DNA of 64,000 bases. Source: Fasciolopsis buskii (lineage: Eukaryota > Platyhelminthes > Trematoda > Plagiorchiida > Fasciolidae). A program made the position numbers and the translations under genes. Below the pieces are notes generated by a model that worked only from the letters and a program-made list of their open reading frames with translations, had not been told where the DNA came from and searched no databases. The DNA lies in contig LUCM01001998.1 in the NCBI GenBank assembly GCA_008360955.1, positions 109,158 to 173,157 on the forward strand, read 5' to 3'. Positions 11,228 through 21,844 of the stretch are shown here, in pieces; the stretch's first letter is position 1, and the number at the start of each line of letters is the position of its first letter.

Positions 11228-11385
11228 AGGGCATGCCTGAAGCATGGTCGTGGCGTTTGGCGCAAAGGCCGCGGGTTCGAACTCTTCCACCACCGGTCAA
11301 CTTCTCCACTTGACATCCCTCTGTTGGCCCCGGCCTTCTTCCTGAGAATACTCGGCACTGTTATTTCATTAGCAAAGAAAGTGGG
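11228..11385 (+). mobile_element. SINE family 1 inserted in the RTE element
   Basis: Plus-strand copy with box B-like GCGGGTTCGAACTC, the conserved CACCGGTCAACTTCTCC body, a TGTTGGCCCCGGCC block and an AT-rich tail. It splits the C-terminal RT blocks of the surrounding RTE copy, so it arrived later. Confidence 0.75.
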
Positions 11386-11889
11386 GATAAGGGAAGAATA
11401 AGTATAGTGAAAGGGCGCTCTCCATGGCCGCTATATAGTGAGTGGAGGAGTCGACGATTGTGACGCGGACTTTTGGAATGGCATAGAACCACATAAGATC
11501 TCATAAGTTCAGATGTTGCACTGAGCAGGTCAGTTTGAAATATTTATGATGTCGGCGTGACATCCGACTATCGATCAAAGGTCAAGTGTTGGCAGGGGAA
11601 TATGAATGTTCCGAAATACTGTCGTGGCGGACAGAAGAAATGCGAAGACTTTCCATGTTTAAACACTGTTGTCCTCGTGCAGTTGCCAGAGTACAGCGGG
11701 AGAGTTTCGTTGCTGATTCCAGGGTTTGGTATAAAGTATTTGGTTCCAAGGCTCAGTCATTAGTAGAGGCATTGGGTTTGAATTGGTTAAGGTGATTGAG
11801 GCTTGTATTACAAATGCCGGTTACTCAACTTCCTGGCCATACAGCGTCTAGTTGATGAAAGACGAGGGAAAATGATCCGTCTATGACGT

Positions 11890-13850
11890 GATAAAGAAGT
11901 GGTGTAAACCCTAAGCCAAGAGCTGTTCCGCGAAGGTTGAGTTAGGTGGCCATATTAGGGTCCACGAGGTCTTCAGGGAGACGTTTTGAGTCCTTAGGTA
12001 ATATACTTGAGTGCTACAGCCGCAGGATTCTTGAATTCAAGTTGTTTCCGCTTCCGTGAATTTCTTATTTATACTCTCACGATGTTTCACTGTTATTCGG
12101 TGATGCGAGGTAAAAAAAGAGCACTTGTGCATAATTATTAACTATGAACTGAACTGCGCTCGATAATGAGTCCATGAAAGAACTTTATGACTTATTAGTC
12201 GTTCCTGGACTTAACGTTTTTATTTCTATTTCCACGCAAGACTGGCGAGATTGTGTGGTGCCCCGAGTATCAACAGTGGGCAGTGTAGTGTTAGATTTGA
12301 CGAAGTGGAAGTACTCATCGATGTCTGCTGGCATTTTGTTAGTGTTGTGTGAGAAGGCTCAGTTAATCTGGTTTGTGGAGTATCCTTCATTTGAATTCAG
12401 ACTACTCAATTTTCCATCTTAGAACTGTTCCTGACCTAGGGTATTCTGTAATTGATTCTTTAGTAATGAACAGCGAACGCCGAGACTGGTATTTGTTGAA
12501 ATCTTAAGCAGGGTGATGTGCTTTAGTCGTCTAATTTCAGTACATCAACTGCATTGTACAGTGAGAGTTCTCAGTAAAAACAGTAATGGTGGGAAAATCC
12601 ATACTTGCCTTTATCGCAGTGTTACGCTTTACTCTGGAAAGGATGGACGTGCAGTACGGTGCAGAAGATGGATTGCTATTAAAGAGTCCGAATGACTATT
12701 GAGTAGTGAGTGAAAAGTTAGTGCCTATTGAATGCGTTTTACTCATGCGAAATCTTTTGTCTCTTATCATATACTTCCTTTTTATTAATAAAATAATGTA
12801 CATTATGCAAAAAAGAGCCAAGTAAGATGTTAGTGTACTAAGGCAACAATCAGGCCAAATCATAAAATAGAAATATGATAATAAAGTTGACATTCACTAA
12901 AAATGAAGCGGTGTAAAATATCTTGTGTAAGTGGAAGATAGGAAATGCTGGAAATAATGTGAAAAATGCGCGTTACAGCTCACGAGTTTTGAAAAAACAA
13001 GATCGCGTTTTTGTTACTGAAAGAGAAGACTTTGCGTTTGTTTCAGGTGTACCCCCAATGGCTCCACCAGATCACAGATAATTGTTTGGAGGTCAGATGT
13101 ATATTGGAGTATTTGCCTCTTCAACAGATTCGGAAAGGACCATTGATCCGGGAGCCAGGTATTGGGGGAATGCCGTTTGTTTGATTCCGTTAGGGAGGGT
13201 CCATGTGAGCACATTCGAGATTGCTCCCCAGTAGTTCGATTTTCGCCACCATGGAACCATTTTGAGTAGCGATCATTCTTTCGATACAGTATGGACCCAG
13301 GTATCAATAATCACCGAGATAGACTGATGTTGGCAGCAGATTTTCTCAGATGCAGAAGCATGTTCGTGGGGGGATCAAATTGACAGCAGTACATAGCAGT
13401 TAGCTGATAGCGTGCGACGCTTCCGATATTACCAACTCCTACTGAAATACTACTAGATCCTTCGAGTAGGAGCACGAGGGTAATGTTTCCTATTTTGTCT
13501 CGCTCGTTCGTTCTACCTGACCGTTTCCTTGGGTCTTCTAGTGACTACCCCTTAGTCATTAGGGAGTGCCTGTAGTTCCTGTCACTTGAAAGAAGCGTCT
13601 TGGTCAGGACCTAAATGGCTGGGCAGGCAAATTTATAAGGTTCCGTTAAGCGAGAAATTACAGTAAAAGTTCCATGCCAGGATACGGGGAAACAAATGGA
13701 AAGCGGAAATGTTGTTTAAATGCAGTGGCTGCGTGCAAAAGAGGGAGCTGATCCTTTAAAGTTGGTACTCATGCGTGCAGACCACTGGGTAGCCTTAACG
13801 AGTGAATTGTTACATGGCTTGTGGAGTTTGGGGCGTGAACTGGTGACAGG
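11890..13850. other. No gene recognised
   Basis: There are only short unrecognised frames. At 12755-12805 a minus-strand AT-rich piece (ATAATGTACATTATG with flanking TTATTAATAAAA) matches the tail of SINE family 1 and is probably a truncated remnant. Nothing else could be assigned. Confidence 0.4.
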
Positions 13851-13853
13851 CAA

Positions 13854-14186
13854 AGCATCATCATCGTCTGGGGTTAAACAGCAAGGCAACTCCCAGCTGG
13901 TTGCTGCCCTTCCTACCGAGCTGCACGTTGCAAGAGAGAGTGGACATGCAAAGTGAATAAATTGTCTACAGGTTCTTTAGAACGGTGTATTACCCAACCC
14001 ACGCAACACGGCCTGACGGAATAAATGCACCGTTTCAATCATCCTCATTCGACAAAGTGAACACGATCGCCATTGTTTGCTCATGGTTTGCACTCATACC
14101 ATCCAGTATCTTCAGCCATCTGGATGGCGGATTTTTCGGACTTAAGGCACGAAGACGTGAATCATTCATTTTACTAAGGCTTGCTG
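13854..14186 (-). mobile_element. 3' end of an RTE element, split by a second insertion
   Basis: Reversed, this contains the RTE 3' region: a stretch resembling 14350-14545 (CACGATCGCCATTGTT, CTTCAGCCATCTGGATGG) and a 3' UTR ending in a GAT-repeat tail (ATGATGATG at about 13857-13865). It stops abruptly where the next element's own GAT tail begins near 14190, which indicates a nested insertion. Confidence 0.65.
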
Positions 14187-15945
14187 CACGTCATCGTCAT
14201 CATCATCATCGTTCAGCGTTAAACAGCAAGGCAAGCCTCACTGACCGCTGCCGTTCCCCAGAGTTACACGTTTATATAAAAAGAAAGAATAACCAAGGAG
14301 AGTAGGGAGTGGACCTACACAGGTGGGAAAAGATAAAATACTGCTGCAGCCAACACACGGAACACAGCCTAACTGTACAAACGCGTGTTTTCAACCATTC
14401 TGATTCGATAGAAAATGATAACACGATCGCCACTGTTCGCGATTCACTGACATATCCCTAATTGTCTCCAGCCAGCAAGTCGACGAGTCTTTCGGACCCC
14501 AACCACGAAGTCGTGAGACAACTACTTTGCCTAAGTTCGCCGCACATTTTCTCATCCCACGTTGCCACGTCATCTGTTGGCCTCCACACGGCTTCTTCCA
14601 TTCCTTAGGAGGAACACAAAATAAGGCACGGTGTGGTAGACGACACATGACCCAACCAGCGTAGTCTACTAAGTTTCATACGCTGAAACAAGCGATTCTC
14701 AGAAGTGGCACCCAATACCAGATTCCTAACCTCAATATTACTCACCCGGTCACTCCGTCAAATCCTAGCCATGCTACGTAAACATCGGTTGTCGAAAACC
14801 TCCAACCGACGAACATGGCCCACACGCATGCTCCACGTCTCGCAACCGTACAACAGAGCTGAACGCACTGAGACATAGTACACACGACCTTCCGATTTCA
14901 GTGAAATATCAGGCCGACGCCACAAGTGCTTCAATCCAGCGTAAGCTGCCCGAGCCTTGGATATACGCATACTTACCTCCACTGCCGAGCTACCATCGTT
15001 GGACACGCAGCTACGCAGGTAGGTGAAACGGGTCCACAATCGTCAGGCTCCTTTCCATCCAGTATCAAGTTTCGGCGCTGCTGTCGTCCAGTCCTGTAAC
15101 AGCACTTTGCACTTCGAAGGTGCAAAGCACATGCCGAACCGAGTAACCGATCTCGAAAGTCTGTCTAATGCCCGTTTTGCATGGTCCGCAGACTCGAACA
15201 GGCAACGGACGTGTCTCGTCTGGTAACTTAGGTTGCATAGCTTTCCGCCATTTCCAGTTCCCATCCTTACATCCGGAAGACCTCCTAAAGCATCTTCCAT
15301 CACCTCGTCCATGACGAAGTTAACAAGAATGGAGAGATGGGACTACCCTTGTCGCTACGCCACTAGTTGTTTCGAATGAACGTAACAGTTCACCGTATAA
15401 CCCTTTACGCGGACCGTAGGCATGCGAGTACAAATGCTCGCAACAGGTTCACAAAGCTTCGTTGTATACCCTTCGGTTGCGAGCACTGGAGTAGTGCCGG
15501 TCGATCACGGAGTCGAAAGGCACCTTTCAAGTCGAGGAAGACTACGCATCGTAGGGCGCCGGTGCGTGTGGCGCGTTTTTCGAGTATCTGTCGAAGAGTG
15601 AATATTTGGTCGATGCAACCGTCGACCTTGGCCGAAATCCGGCCTGTTGTTCCGCGGATATTACTCTCGCGAATCGGTGTCAAACGGCGAAGCATTATCG
15701 AAGCTAACACCTAAGTGACTATCGGAATTAAACTAATTCCACGATGATTGCTGCAGTCACTCCGTGTACCCTTCTTGAAATTGGGTATAAGCAGTGACTC
15801 AACTCCATCGGATAGCGGATACGCTCTCTCGCCAAATATCACTGAAGCAAGGAAGGTAGTGATTTCATCAGCACTTCTCCACCCAATTTGAAAAGAACTG
15901 GGGGAAGGTCTTCGGGACCGGCAGCTCATGGGGAATAATGGACGG
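14187..15945 (-). mobile_element. RTE-type reverse transcriptase, dead copy nested in another RTE
   Basis: Minus-strand frames give the RT in order from high to low coordinates. They are a SDCSNHRGISLIPIV block (about 15760-15715), CIDQIFTLRQILEK and VVFLDLKGAF (about 15600-15520), FVNLLRAF, a MDEVMEDALG block with FESADHAKRALDRLSRSV and FAPSKCKVLLQDW (15312-15060), and a YLRSCVSNDG and LLYGCETWSMR block (15030-14820). They end with WLGHVSSTT and PPKEWKKPCGGQQMTWQRGM (about 14690-14560). The YADD box has decayed (LSYQTRHVRCLF). The 3' UTR ends in a GAT microsatellite near 14190-14210. Confidence 0.8.
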
Positions 15946-16330
15946 GTACTGCTAGGGAGTCCAGCCGCTAAACGGAAGAACGATTAGGGTTCTCAACCAA
16001 AGCCTTTGGTTCTGACAAGAACCTGACCGCAAGGCAAAGCAGTGTGCACGGAGTGGGGCCCATTTTACTTGATCATTAGTTCTTCCACTCGTTTTCCGAC
16101 TGAGCTGCCTAACTCAGATCAACCTCCAACTTGGAGGGACCAGGAGACCACTTCGTCCAGGCCTCCTACCCATTGACTTCCAGGTATGATTGGATCTTCG
16201 GCTGAGATAGAGCCATCCTGTATAGCTTCGTTGGATCATGGAGGCACGCAAGCCGTCACACCACGTCAAGGTGTAGTCTGGTTGTGACAGTGGAGTCACA
16301 TCCTCTGACTCCACAATGCAAGGCCCTCTG
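15945..16330. repeat. Unclassified repeat, copy A
   Basis: This matches 45600-45965 with moderate divergence; shared anchors include AGTCCAGCCGCTAA/AGTCTAGCCGCTAA, CAAGAACCTGAC/CACGAACCTGAC and ACCAGGAGA/ACCAGGAGA. Both copies lie on the 5' side of minus-strand RTE copies, so it may be an RTE 5' region or a separate repeat. A 75-codon minus-strand frame at 16114-16341 is not conserved intact in the other copy. Confidence 0.55.
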
Positions 16331-16339
16331 TTGAAATCC

Positions 16340-17470
16340 ACCTGATTTCTCCCATTCCTTGGGAAGAAAGGCTAGTAAGACACGATATGGTGGACATGTG
16401 GTGAGCCATTACTTCATCTCAAGATGCCACGGTGTCCCTTGACCCCCACATGCCTTCCGCCACTTCGTACGGGGGAGGGAAGATAAAGCACGATATGGAA
16501 AGAGAAATTCGCCACAAAAACTACGTTGACCCAACCATCAAAGCCAACTGAGCTGAATGCACTATGATAGAAGTTACTCCCTGAACCAAAACTCAATACT
16601 CCGATTCCTAACCTCAGCTTGTTCTCATGATCATTCCATCCAATCCAAGCGATAATATGCAAAAAAGATGAGAAAACCCTCCAGCGTGGCAAAACATCTC
16701 CAGCATTCAAACTACACGGCTCGCAGCCAAACGAAAAATTGAGCACACTGCGGTGCAGTACACAAAACAAATGCGCGATTATGAAGTCGAACCACGAATG
16801 CTTCAGTCCAGTGATATACCGCCCGAGCCTTAGACACACGTGCCCACCTTTACTACCGTAACTGCCAATCCATATGTCCAGGAAGCTGCCGAGGCAACAA
16901 AATGGTCTACGGTTGTTTAGCTGCTTTCCCGACGTGTATGGCAAGCTCGACCGATCGTTATGTAATAGTATTGGATCCACTGAGATTCCAATGCACATGC
17001 TACGGTCCTCCGAGAGTCTGCCGCTAGTGCATCGTTGTAATCATAAGTGCCTCTGGCAGATTCGATAAGCTTCAACAAAGTCGTTCATGTGTTGATCTAA
17101 GATTCATGCAGTTTCTCCCCATTCGCTGGTTCGATGAGTAAATTCTCCAGATCTCCAGAAGCATCCCCCATTATCTCGTCGACGACGAAGCTGAACAAGA
17201 GCAAAATAGAACACGTCGATCAATGTTGGTCGTTTCGATTAAAATACATAGTCCACTATATACCCTTACACGTCTTTATGTGTGCATGTACAAACGTCGC
17301 AGAAGATTCACAGCTTTTCAGACATACCCTTCAGGTGAGAAGCACTGAATAGTATTATTCAGTCAACTGAGCCGAAGGCATCTTTCAGATCGAGAAAAAT
17401 CATGGTTGTGGGGTGACGGTGAAGGTGTGGCACATTTCAAGTATCTGGTGAAGGGTGAAATTCTCGTCAA
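16340..17470 (-). mobile_element. RTE 3' half, near-copy of 42546-43571 with indel noise
   Basis: Bases 17109-17468 are identical by eye to 43212-43571. The adjoining part down to about 16430 matches 42560-43211 but differs mainly by added or lost single bases. The minus-strand product has the RT C-terminal blocks (GLKHSWF, FCVLHRSVLNFSFGCEP, HIIAWIGWNDHEN). The pattern of identity next to indel-only difference suggests unpolished long-read sequence more than evolutionary decay. Confidence 0.7.
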
Positions 17471-17529
17471 TTTATCGCTTGAATTGGATTGGATGATCAG
17501 GAGAAGATTCTTTTATGTTTTATCTTTAA

Positions 17530-17696
17530 TCTCTGCTTCCGTCATTAACGAAAGAACAATGTACTTCAATTTTCTGGAAGGGGGCCGAGGTCAGCAGAAG
17601 GCTGCCTAGGGGGAAAGTTGACCGGCGCTGGGAGGATTCGAACCCGCGATCTTCACGTGCAAACGCGACGACCTTATCTGTTTAGCCACCGCTGGG
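17530..17696 (-). mobile_element. SINE family 1
   Basis: Minus-strand copy with box B GCGGGTTCGAATCC, box A-like GGTGGCTAAACAGATAAGG, the CGGTCAACTTTCCCCC body, a TGCTGACCTCGGCC block and a tail with AAGTACATTGTTC. It is one of the best-preserved copies. Confidence 0.8.
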
Positions 17697-17699
17697 GTT

Positions 17700-17890
17700 A
17701 CTGGTCGAGTTTTGGTTCAGGGAGTACCCTGTCATAGTGCATTCGGCTCAGTTGACTTTGTTAGTTTTCCACGTGTCTACCGCATCGTGTCTTTCTTTCC
17801 ATGGATTGAGAGAAATCAGATGAATTTGAGGAGAGTTTGTAGCACTATATGAAATTTGTTACAGGTAGCTTGATCCGTCGCTTTTGTGGT
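17700..17890 (+). mobile_element. Short RTE 3' fragment
   Basis: The plus strand reads AGTTTTGGTTCAGGGAGTAC and then CATAGTGCATTCGGCTCAG. This matches the reverse complement of the RTE C-terminal region at about 42640-42725. It lies in the opposite orientation to the RTE copy left of the SINE. Confidence 0.55.
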
Positions 17891-17899
17891 CTTTTGATG

Positions 17900-18400
17900 C
17901 GTATTCCCTTCAGCCAGTATGTTTGATATCGGACCGAGCTCTTAGCCTACCGGAAACTGCAGTAGCTCTTCATTTCGACTCTTGTTTATATGCTTCGGCT
18001 TTAGTTTACAGTTGAAGTTGGGTTGACTGAAAGTTTGTCCTTTTCCCCTTTCACTTTCTTTATTGAATAAGGCTGTTGTGCATTATTTTGAACAGTTGGG
18101 CTGCGGCCAGATGGAGATTTCCTGGAAAAGGAATTATCCATCATATTTACTGCTTTAGGTTTGACTTCGTTCACTAGTCAAACTTCAGCTTGATATGGAG
18201 TCAAATGTATCAAATTGAACTGTTGACTGACTCTGCTTCCACTATAGGGGAATATTACTTCTGATTCCCTTGACTTTTCGGGAGCTAATTAACTGGATTG
18301 GTATGCATTGTTTTCACACGTGAACAAAGCAACAGAGGTAACCCTTTCTGCAATTGTGTTAATGTCCGGAAGCTAATCGAAATGTGTACAGCACATGAAT
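17900..18400. other. No gene recognised
   Basis: I see no supported coding, RNA or repeat feature in this stretch. Confidence 0.4.
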
Positions 18401-18416
18401 GGTGGTGCAGCACTTT

Positions 18417-18434
18417 GTATATATATATATATAT
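18417..18434. repeat. TA microsatellite
   Basis: A short run of TA dinucleotides directly left of the palindromic element at 18469. Confidence 0.85.
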
Positions 18435-18468
18435 GTTTGGGAAAAACGCTGAAGGTGTTCACTGAGTA

Positions 18469-18566
18469 GTAAAATATTGCGACGTTTTGACTCGGACTAG
18501 GACTGATTATCAGACTTTTGATTACTAGTCCTACTCTGGACCGAAACTTCACAGTGAACATTTTAC
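18469..18566. repeat. 98-bp imperfect palindrome, hammerhead-like motifs
   Basis: The arms start GTAAAATATTGCGACG and end CAGTGAACATTTTAC. Towards the centre GACTAGGACT pairs with AGTCCTACTC, with one mismatch. It also contains CTGATTATCAG and, further on, GGACCGAAAC. That order resembles the conserved CTGATGA and GAAA parts of hammerhead ribozymes, as found in Penelope-like elements, but the core is not exact. Confidence 0.6.
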
Positions 18567-18741
18567 AAATCAGTGTAAGCATTCAAATTTTTTCTTCAGT
18601 ATGCAACTTGAGCTGGGGATGTTCTCGCTTGTGAAATACACATTGAGAGTACCGGGTACGCATACCTGACAAGCGGCGGTAACCGGGAAGCTGGCCATGT
18701 CCCCCCGCGGAAATTTCGTCCACTCATCCAAATACTATCTA

Positions 18742-18746
<5 letters not shown>

Positions 18747-18785
<39 letters not shown>
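18747..18785. repeat. TA microsatellite
   Basis: About 19 uninterrupted TA units. Confidence 0.9.
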
Positions 18786-18788
<3 letters not shown>

Positions 18789-18885
18789 CTGTTCAACTCT
18801 CTGTTTTAAGCCTCGAGTTCTTACAGGTAAGTGGCATTGCTTGCCGTAATTGTAAGTGAAAATTTATCATAAAATGTCCACACAT

Positions 18886-19040
18886 GAGAAAATAGAAGTG
18901 TCAGTCTCCACGCGGACTGATGTTCCAACTATCCAAACGGTGACTTTAGGTTATGCCTCAGCTCAGCTATCTGGTTTGGAAACTGGCTTTATCAGAAATT
19001 ACGAGGCGATGAGTGTAACTTTTCATTATTTTATTTATTA
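18886..19040 (+). CDS. Weak candidate exon
   Basis: The frame from the second in-frame ATG reads MSTHEKIEVSVSTRTDVPT and continues to a stop at 19041. The composition is natural-looking and a TTCTTACAG acceptor-like sequence lies upstream. No domain or partner exon was found; it may be chance. Confidence 0.15.
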
Positions 19041-19059
19041 ACTTCTTTTTCCCCCTAAT

Positions 19060-19150
19060 TTATTTGCCAAACTCACAGTTTTTGACTGAAATGCAACTAT
19101 TTTTCGTACGCAAAATTCTATACAATACAATACAGTACAATACAGTACAA
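19060..19150 (+). mobile_element. 3' end of a CR1/Jockey-like element with pentamer tail
   Basis: Read in reverse complement, this matches the sequence at 22042-22110 and 60275-60330 (shared TTTTTGACTGAAATGCAAC-type core). The plus-strand copy ends in a tandem tail of TACAA/TACAG units (ATACAATACAATACAGTAC). These features fit the 3' terminus of a non-LTR element with a short-repeat tail. Confidence 0.55.
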
Positions 19151-21050
19151 AGTAAACCTGACGAAATTGTGGTCACCGCCGAACTGATTTCAAGCTTGCT
19201 GCAGTACATACTGTACTTCTTAAAGCTTGTTCACGGCACCTGGAAAATCCAGCCGTGAAAACACGATTCGTGATCTTGCTGTCCTGTTTTTTGTCAGGTA
19301 ATTGAGGTCAGTTGGTCTAGGCGTTAAATGCAGATCAGTCATCCCCGCCTAGGATGAGCGGCTAACCTACGCGGCAACTGTATTAATGCGCATTTTCTTT
19401 CAGAGGAAACCTAAATCATAGGCTGCACGACGGCCTGTGTAATTTTCGATAAAGTGCTCGCGTCTTTGGCATTAACATCTTTACTCCCGAGGCAAAAACA
19501 CTTTGTAGGCTATTGAATTATGGATATTTTGAATATTCATGCGTTCCATCGTCGAAATGCGAAAGTATAACACACGCCCGATAATTCGATCACAAAAGAG
19601 AATAAGTGGTTTCTCCAAAGTCTAAATAATGAAGGAAAGCTTCCAGAAACGAATGAAAGTTGCTTGTGAGAACCGCTGAACCAAATCGCAAGTTTTCGAT
19701 GATACTGCTTCCCCATAAAATAAGAATTGTCATAAGAAGTGGCTTAATTTTTTGTGGCTACCAAGGTCCTTGGATTTGATCATTTAGAGGTATTTCAAAC
19801 AGGATGACGCTCATAGGAATCTAGTCAAGTATTCCGAGTTTTGAAATCTATTACGACACTGTTTTGCGACGAAATAGCAGTAATATTTCATCGATTGAAT
19901 GTTAGGTAGCATTTCGAGAGAAGCCGGGGCTGTTATTGCTGGTAGCGGGTGAATTATGAGATGTTGATTTGCTCACAACCGGTTTTTATCGCAATTTGGT
20001 ATTGTTCGTGCTTTTTGTTGATAATGATTTTACCATAAGGATAGATACGATCGAAATTTACTCAATGATCAAGCACGTTAAGCTTAAGGCTTATTTGGTG
20101 ATATGTCTGAAAATCACTTTGTCGTCTTGATCCGCATTGAACAGTATCGTTTTTGTCAGCCGTCTTCTCATTTACGTCACATACAAACTAAAACGACTTA
20201 TAATTCCTCAGTCTCGCCTTATGATTCCTCGCCTCGACGAGATTGTGCCTGAAGTCAACCTTACAGCGGGGCAGAGTGGACCCGCTGTTGCACATACTTA
20301 GCGGACTTCACTAGCACAAAGACGTAAGCATGTGCAGCGCATTTTTCACAAAGTTTACATGACAGAGTGATGCGGATAAGAAAAGCAAAATCCGCACGGC
20401 CACTAGAGCGCCAGAAGCACTCACATGTTCATGTTTGGTTTAATGGACAAATGGGAATCACCAGGTTTGGGAAACTAGTAACTTAAACACACAAAAAACA
20501 AATCATTATCTTGGGAGTGCGATGATTTTAATGGAACATCTAAGCGCAGTCCGACTACGCCTACGTGTGAGAAGTTTGGGACGAACTTTGTTTTGTCTTG
20601 CGATTTACAATGGTGTCTGGATAGCAGATGTTTGTTGAGTCTATCTTGACTGGAGCCAAACAACCCCATCCTGATTCCCCATTCATTGTTGCCCATGTCT
20701 GTTCCAAAAAATCCCAATTATTGGACAGATGTGGACGATCAGCAGTGGGCAATTTATTGATCAACTTTGGAATCACGTTGCTTTGCCCTAATTTCCGGAA
20801 AGTAGGTAAGAGAGCTACGTGACCAATGCATCCGCGTGTCGCTCAGTGTCAAATAATCGCATGGGACCTGGTGTTAATCTCACTTAATCTGTCCGAAAAT
20901 GAAAGAAAAATTTGAATATATCCCAAAAGCTATCAAAATTCACTAGGCCTAAGGATAAATCGACTTGGGAAACCGGAAAGACAATAAACAGACATGTCTG
21001 GAGGAGGAGCTAGTATTTGACTCGCAAAATTTCATCATTTCCTTATAGTG
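19150..21050. other. No gene firmly recognised
   Basis: The longest natural-looking frame is on the minus strand at about 20561-20800 (IPKLINKLPTADRPHLSNN and on), preceded by a possible acceptor. It has no known domain and could be a terminal exon or chance. At 19309 GGTCAGTTGGTCTAGGCG resembles a tRNA box A, but no box B follows. The rest is unassigned. Confidence 0.35.
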
Positions 21051-21054
21051 GTTA

Positions 21055-21060
21055 TTTATA

Positions 21061-21096
<36 letters not shown>
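21055..21096. repeat. TA microsatellite
   Basis: Two TA runs with a single CA interruption. Confidence 0.9.
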
Positions 21097-21397
21097 ATGA
21101 AGAAGAATCACAGTGAGCGTTGATGGTACTACTACAATTACCCCTTGTGGAATTCATGAGTACCTCGCCAAGTGACTTTTCAAGACGCATTAGTGTTTTT
21201 ACAACCATTTGTGAAAGGGCCAGTTCAGGTTTTGGTTGTTAATTCCATTATGTTTTAGTTGGCTCCGTACTGCCCCCTCAGCATCATATGCCTAAAACAG
21301 CTGAGCAAAGACTGGCAAATTTAAAAAAGGCGATTACTGAAAGTCAGCCGAACATGAAGAAATTCGAATGTAATAACCAACTGTGGAACCTAGAAAT

Positions 21398-21470
21398 CAT
21401 TTGGCAGCCCTCCGTTGACCGCGGCCACCTTCCCGAAAAATGATGTACGTTATTTCATTAATAAAGGAAG
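21398..21470 (+). mobile_element. SINE family 1, 3' fragment
   Basis: Only the body and tail are present: GGCAGCCCTCCGTTGACCGC, then GATGTACGTTATTTCATTAA and AATAAAGGAAG. The tRNA-like head is missing, as expected of a 5'-truncated insertion. Confidence 0.7.
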
Positions 21471-21844
21471 TGAAAAGAATAAAAGATTTTTGACCCCAGA
21501 CATCACATACATAGGAGCCGTGGCTAAGGAGGAGAATCATGCGGTCAAAAGAGGGAAGCAGGAGAAGCATTGCGTGGAATTTCACACAGTAATTATTTCA
21601 CCCTCCACCTACATGCAGTCTGTTATCCATCGAGATCCATGATCTGTCGGCTGCCAAAACCAAAGACTAAGTGAAAAAACTAAGTAAACTTGAAAATTTT
21701 GTAACCTATTGGGAGCGAGTGGTTGATTGTCCAGCCTATATTCTCTTCAGTTGAGGGTACGCATCTTGTGTATCCAAATTGAGTGCCATCCATGTTCGAT
21801 TTTCTGCCAGTCGATTTTCTTTATGACAGGTTTGACGCCTGACT

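Larger units (their letters stand above)
9430..11860 (+). mobile_element. RTE-type non-LTR retrotransposon, dead, SINE inserted
   Basis: Plus-strand translation in shifting frames follows an RTE-like reverse transcriptase. The pre-catalytic block RINLINITSQLLAGIILRR lies at about 10540-10600. The catalytic block LTDLEYADD keeps an intact YADD box at 10987-10998. A YLVKHISPSGCMSDEAC block follows at about 11145-11200. After an interrupting SINE, the C-terminal block RTEEMRRLSMFKHCCPRAVAR appears in the 11620-11690 region, then LGLNWLR. Frameshifts and the SINE make it non-functional. The first part is affected by the exact duplication, so the true element is about 850 bp shorter than these coordinates imply. 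Confidence 0.75.

Noticed and set aside
19309..19370. tRNA-like box A sequence GGTCAGTTGGTCTAGGCG
   Set aside because: No box B or tRNA fold follows within the expected distance.
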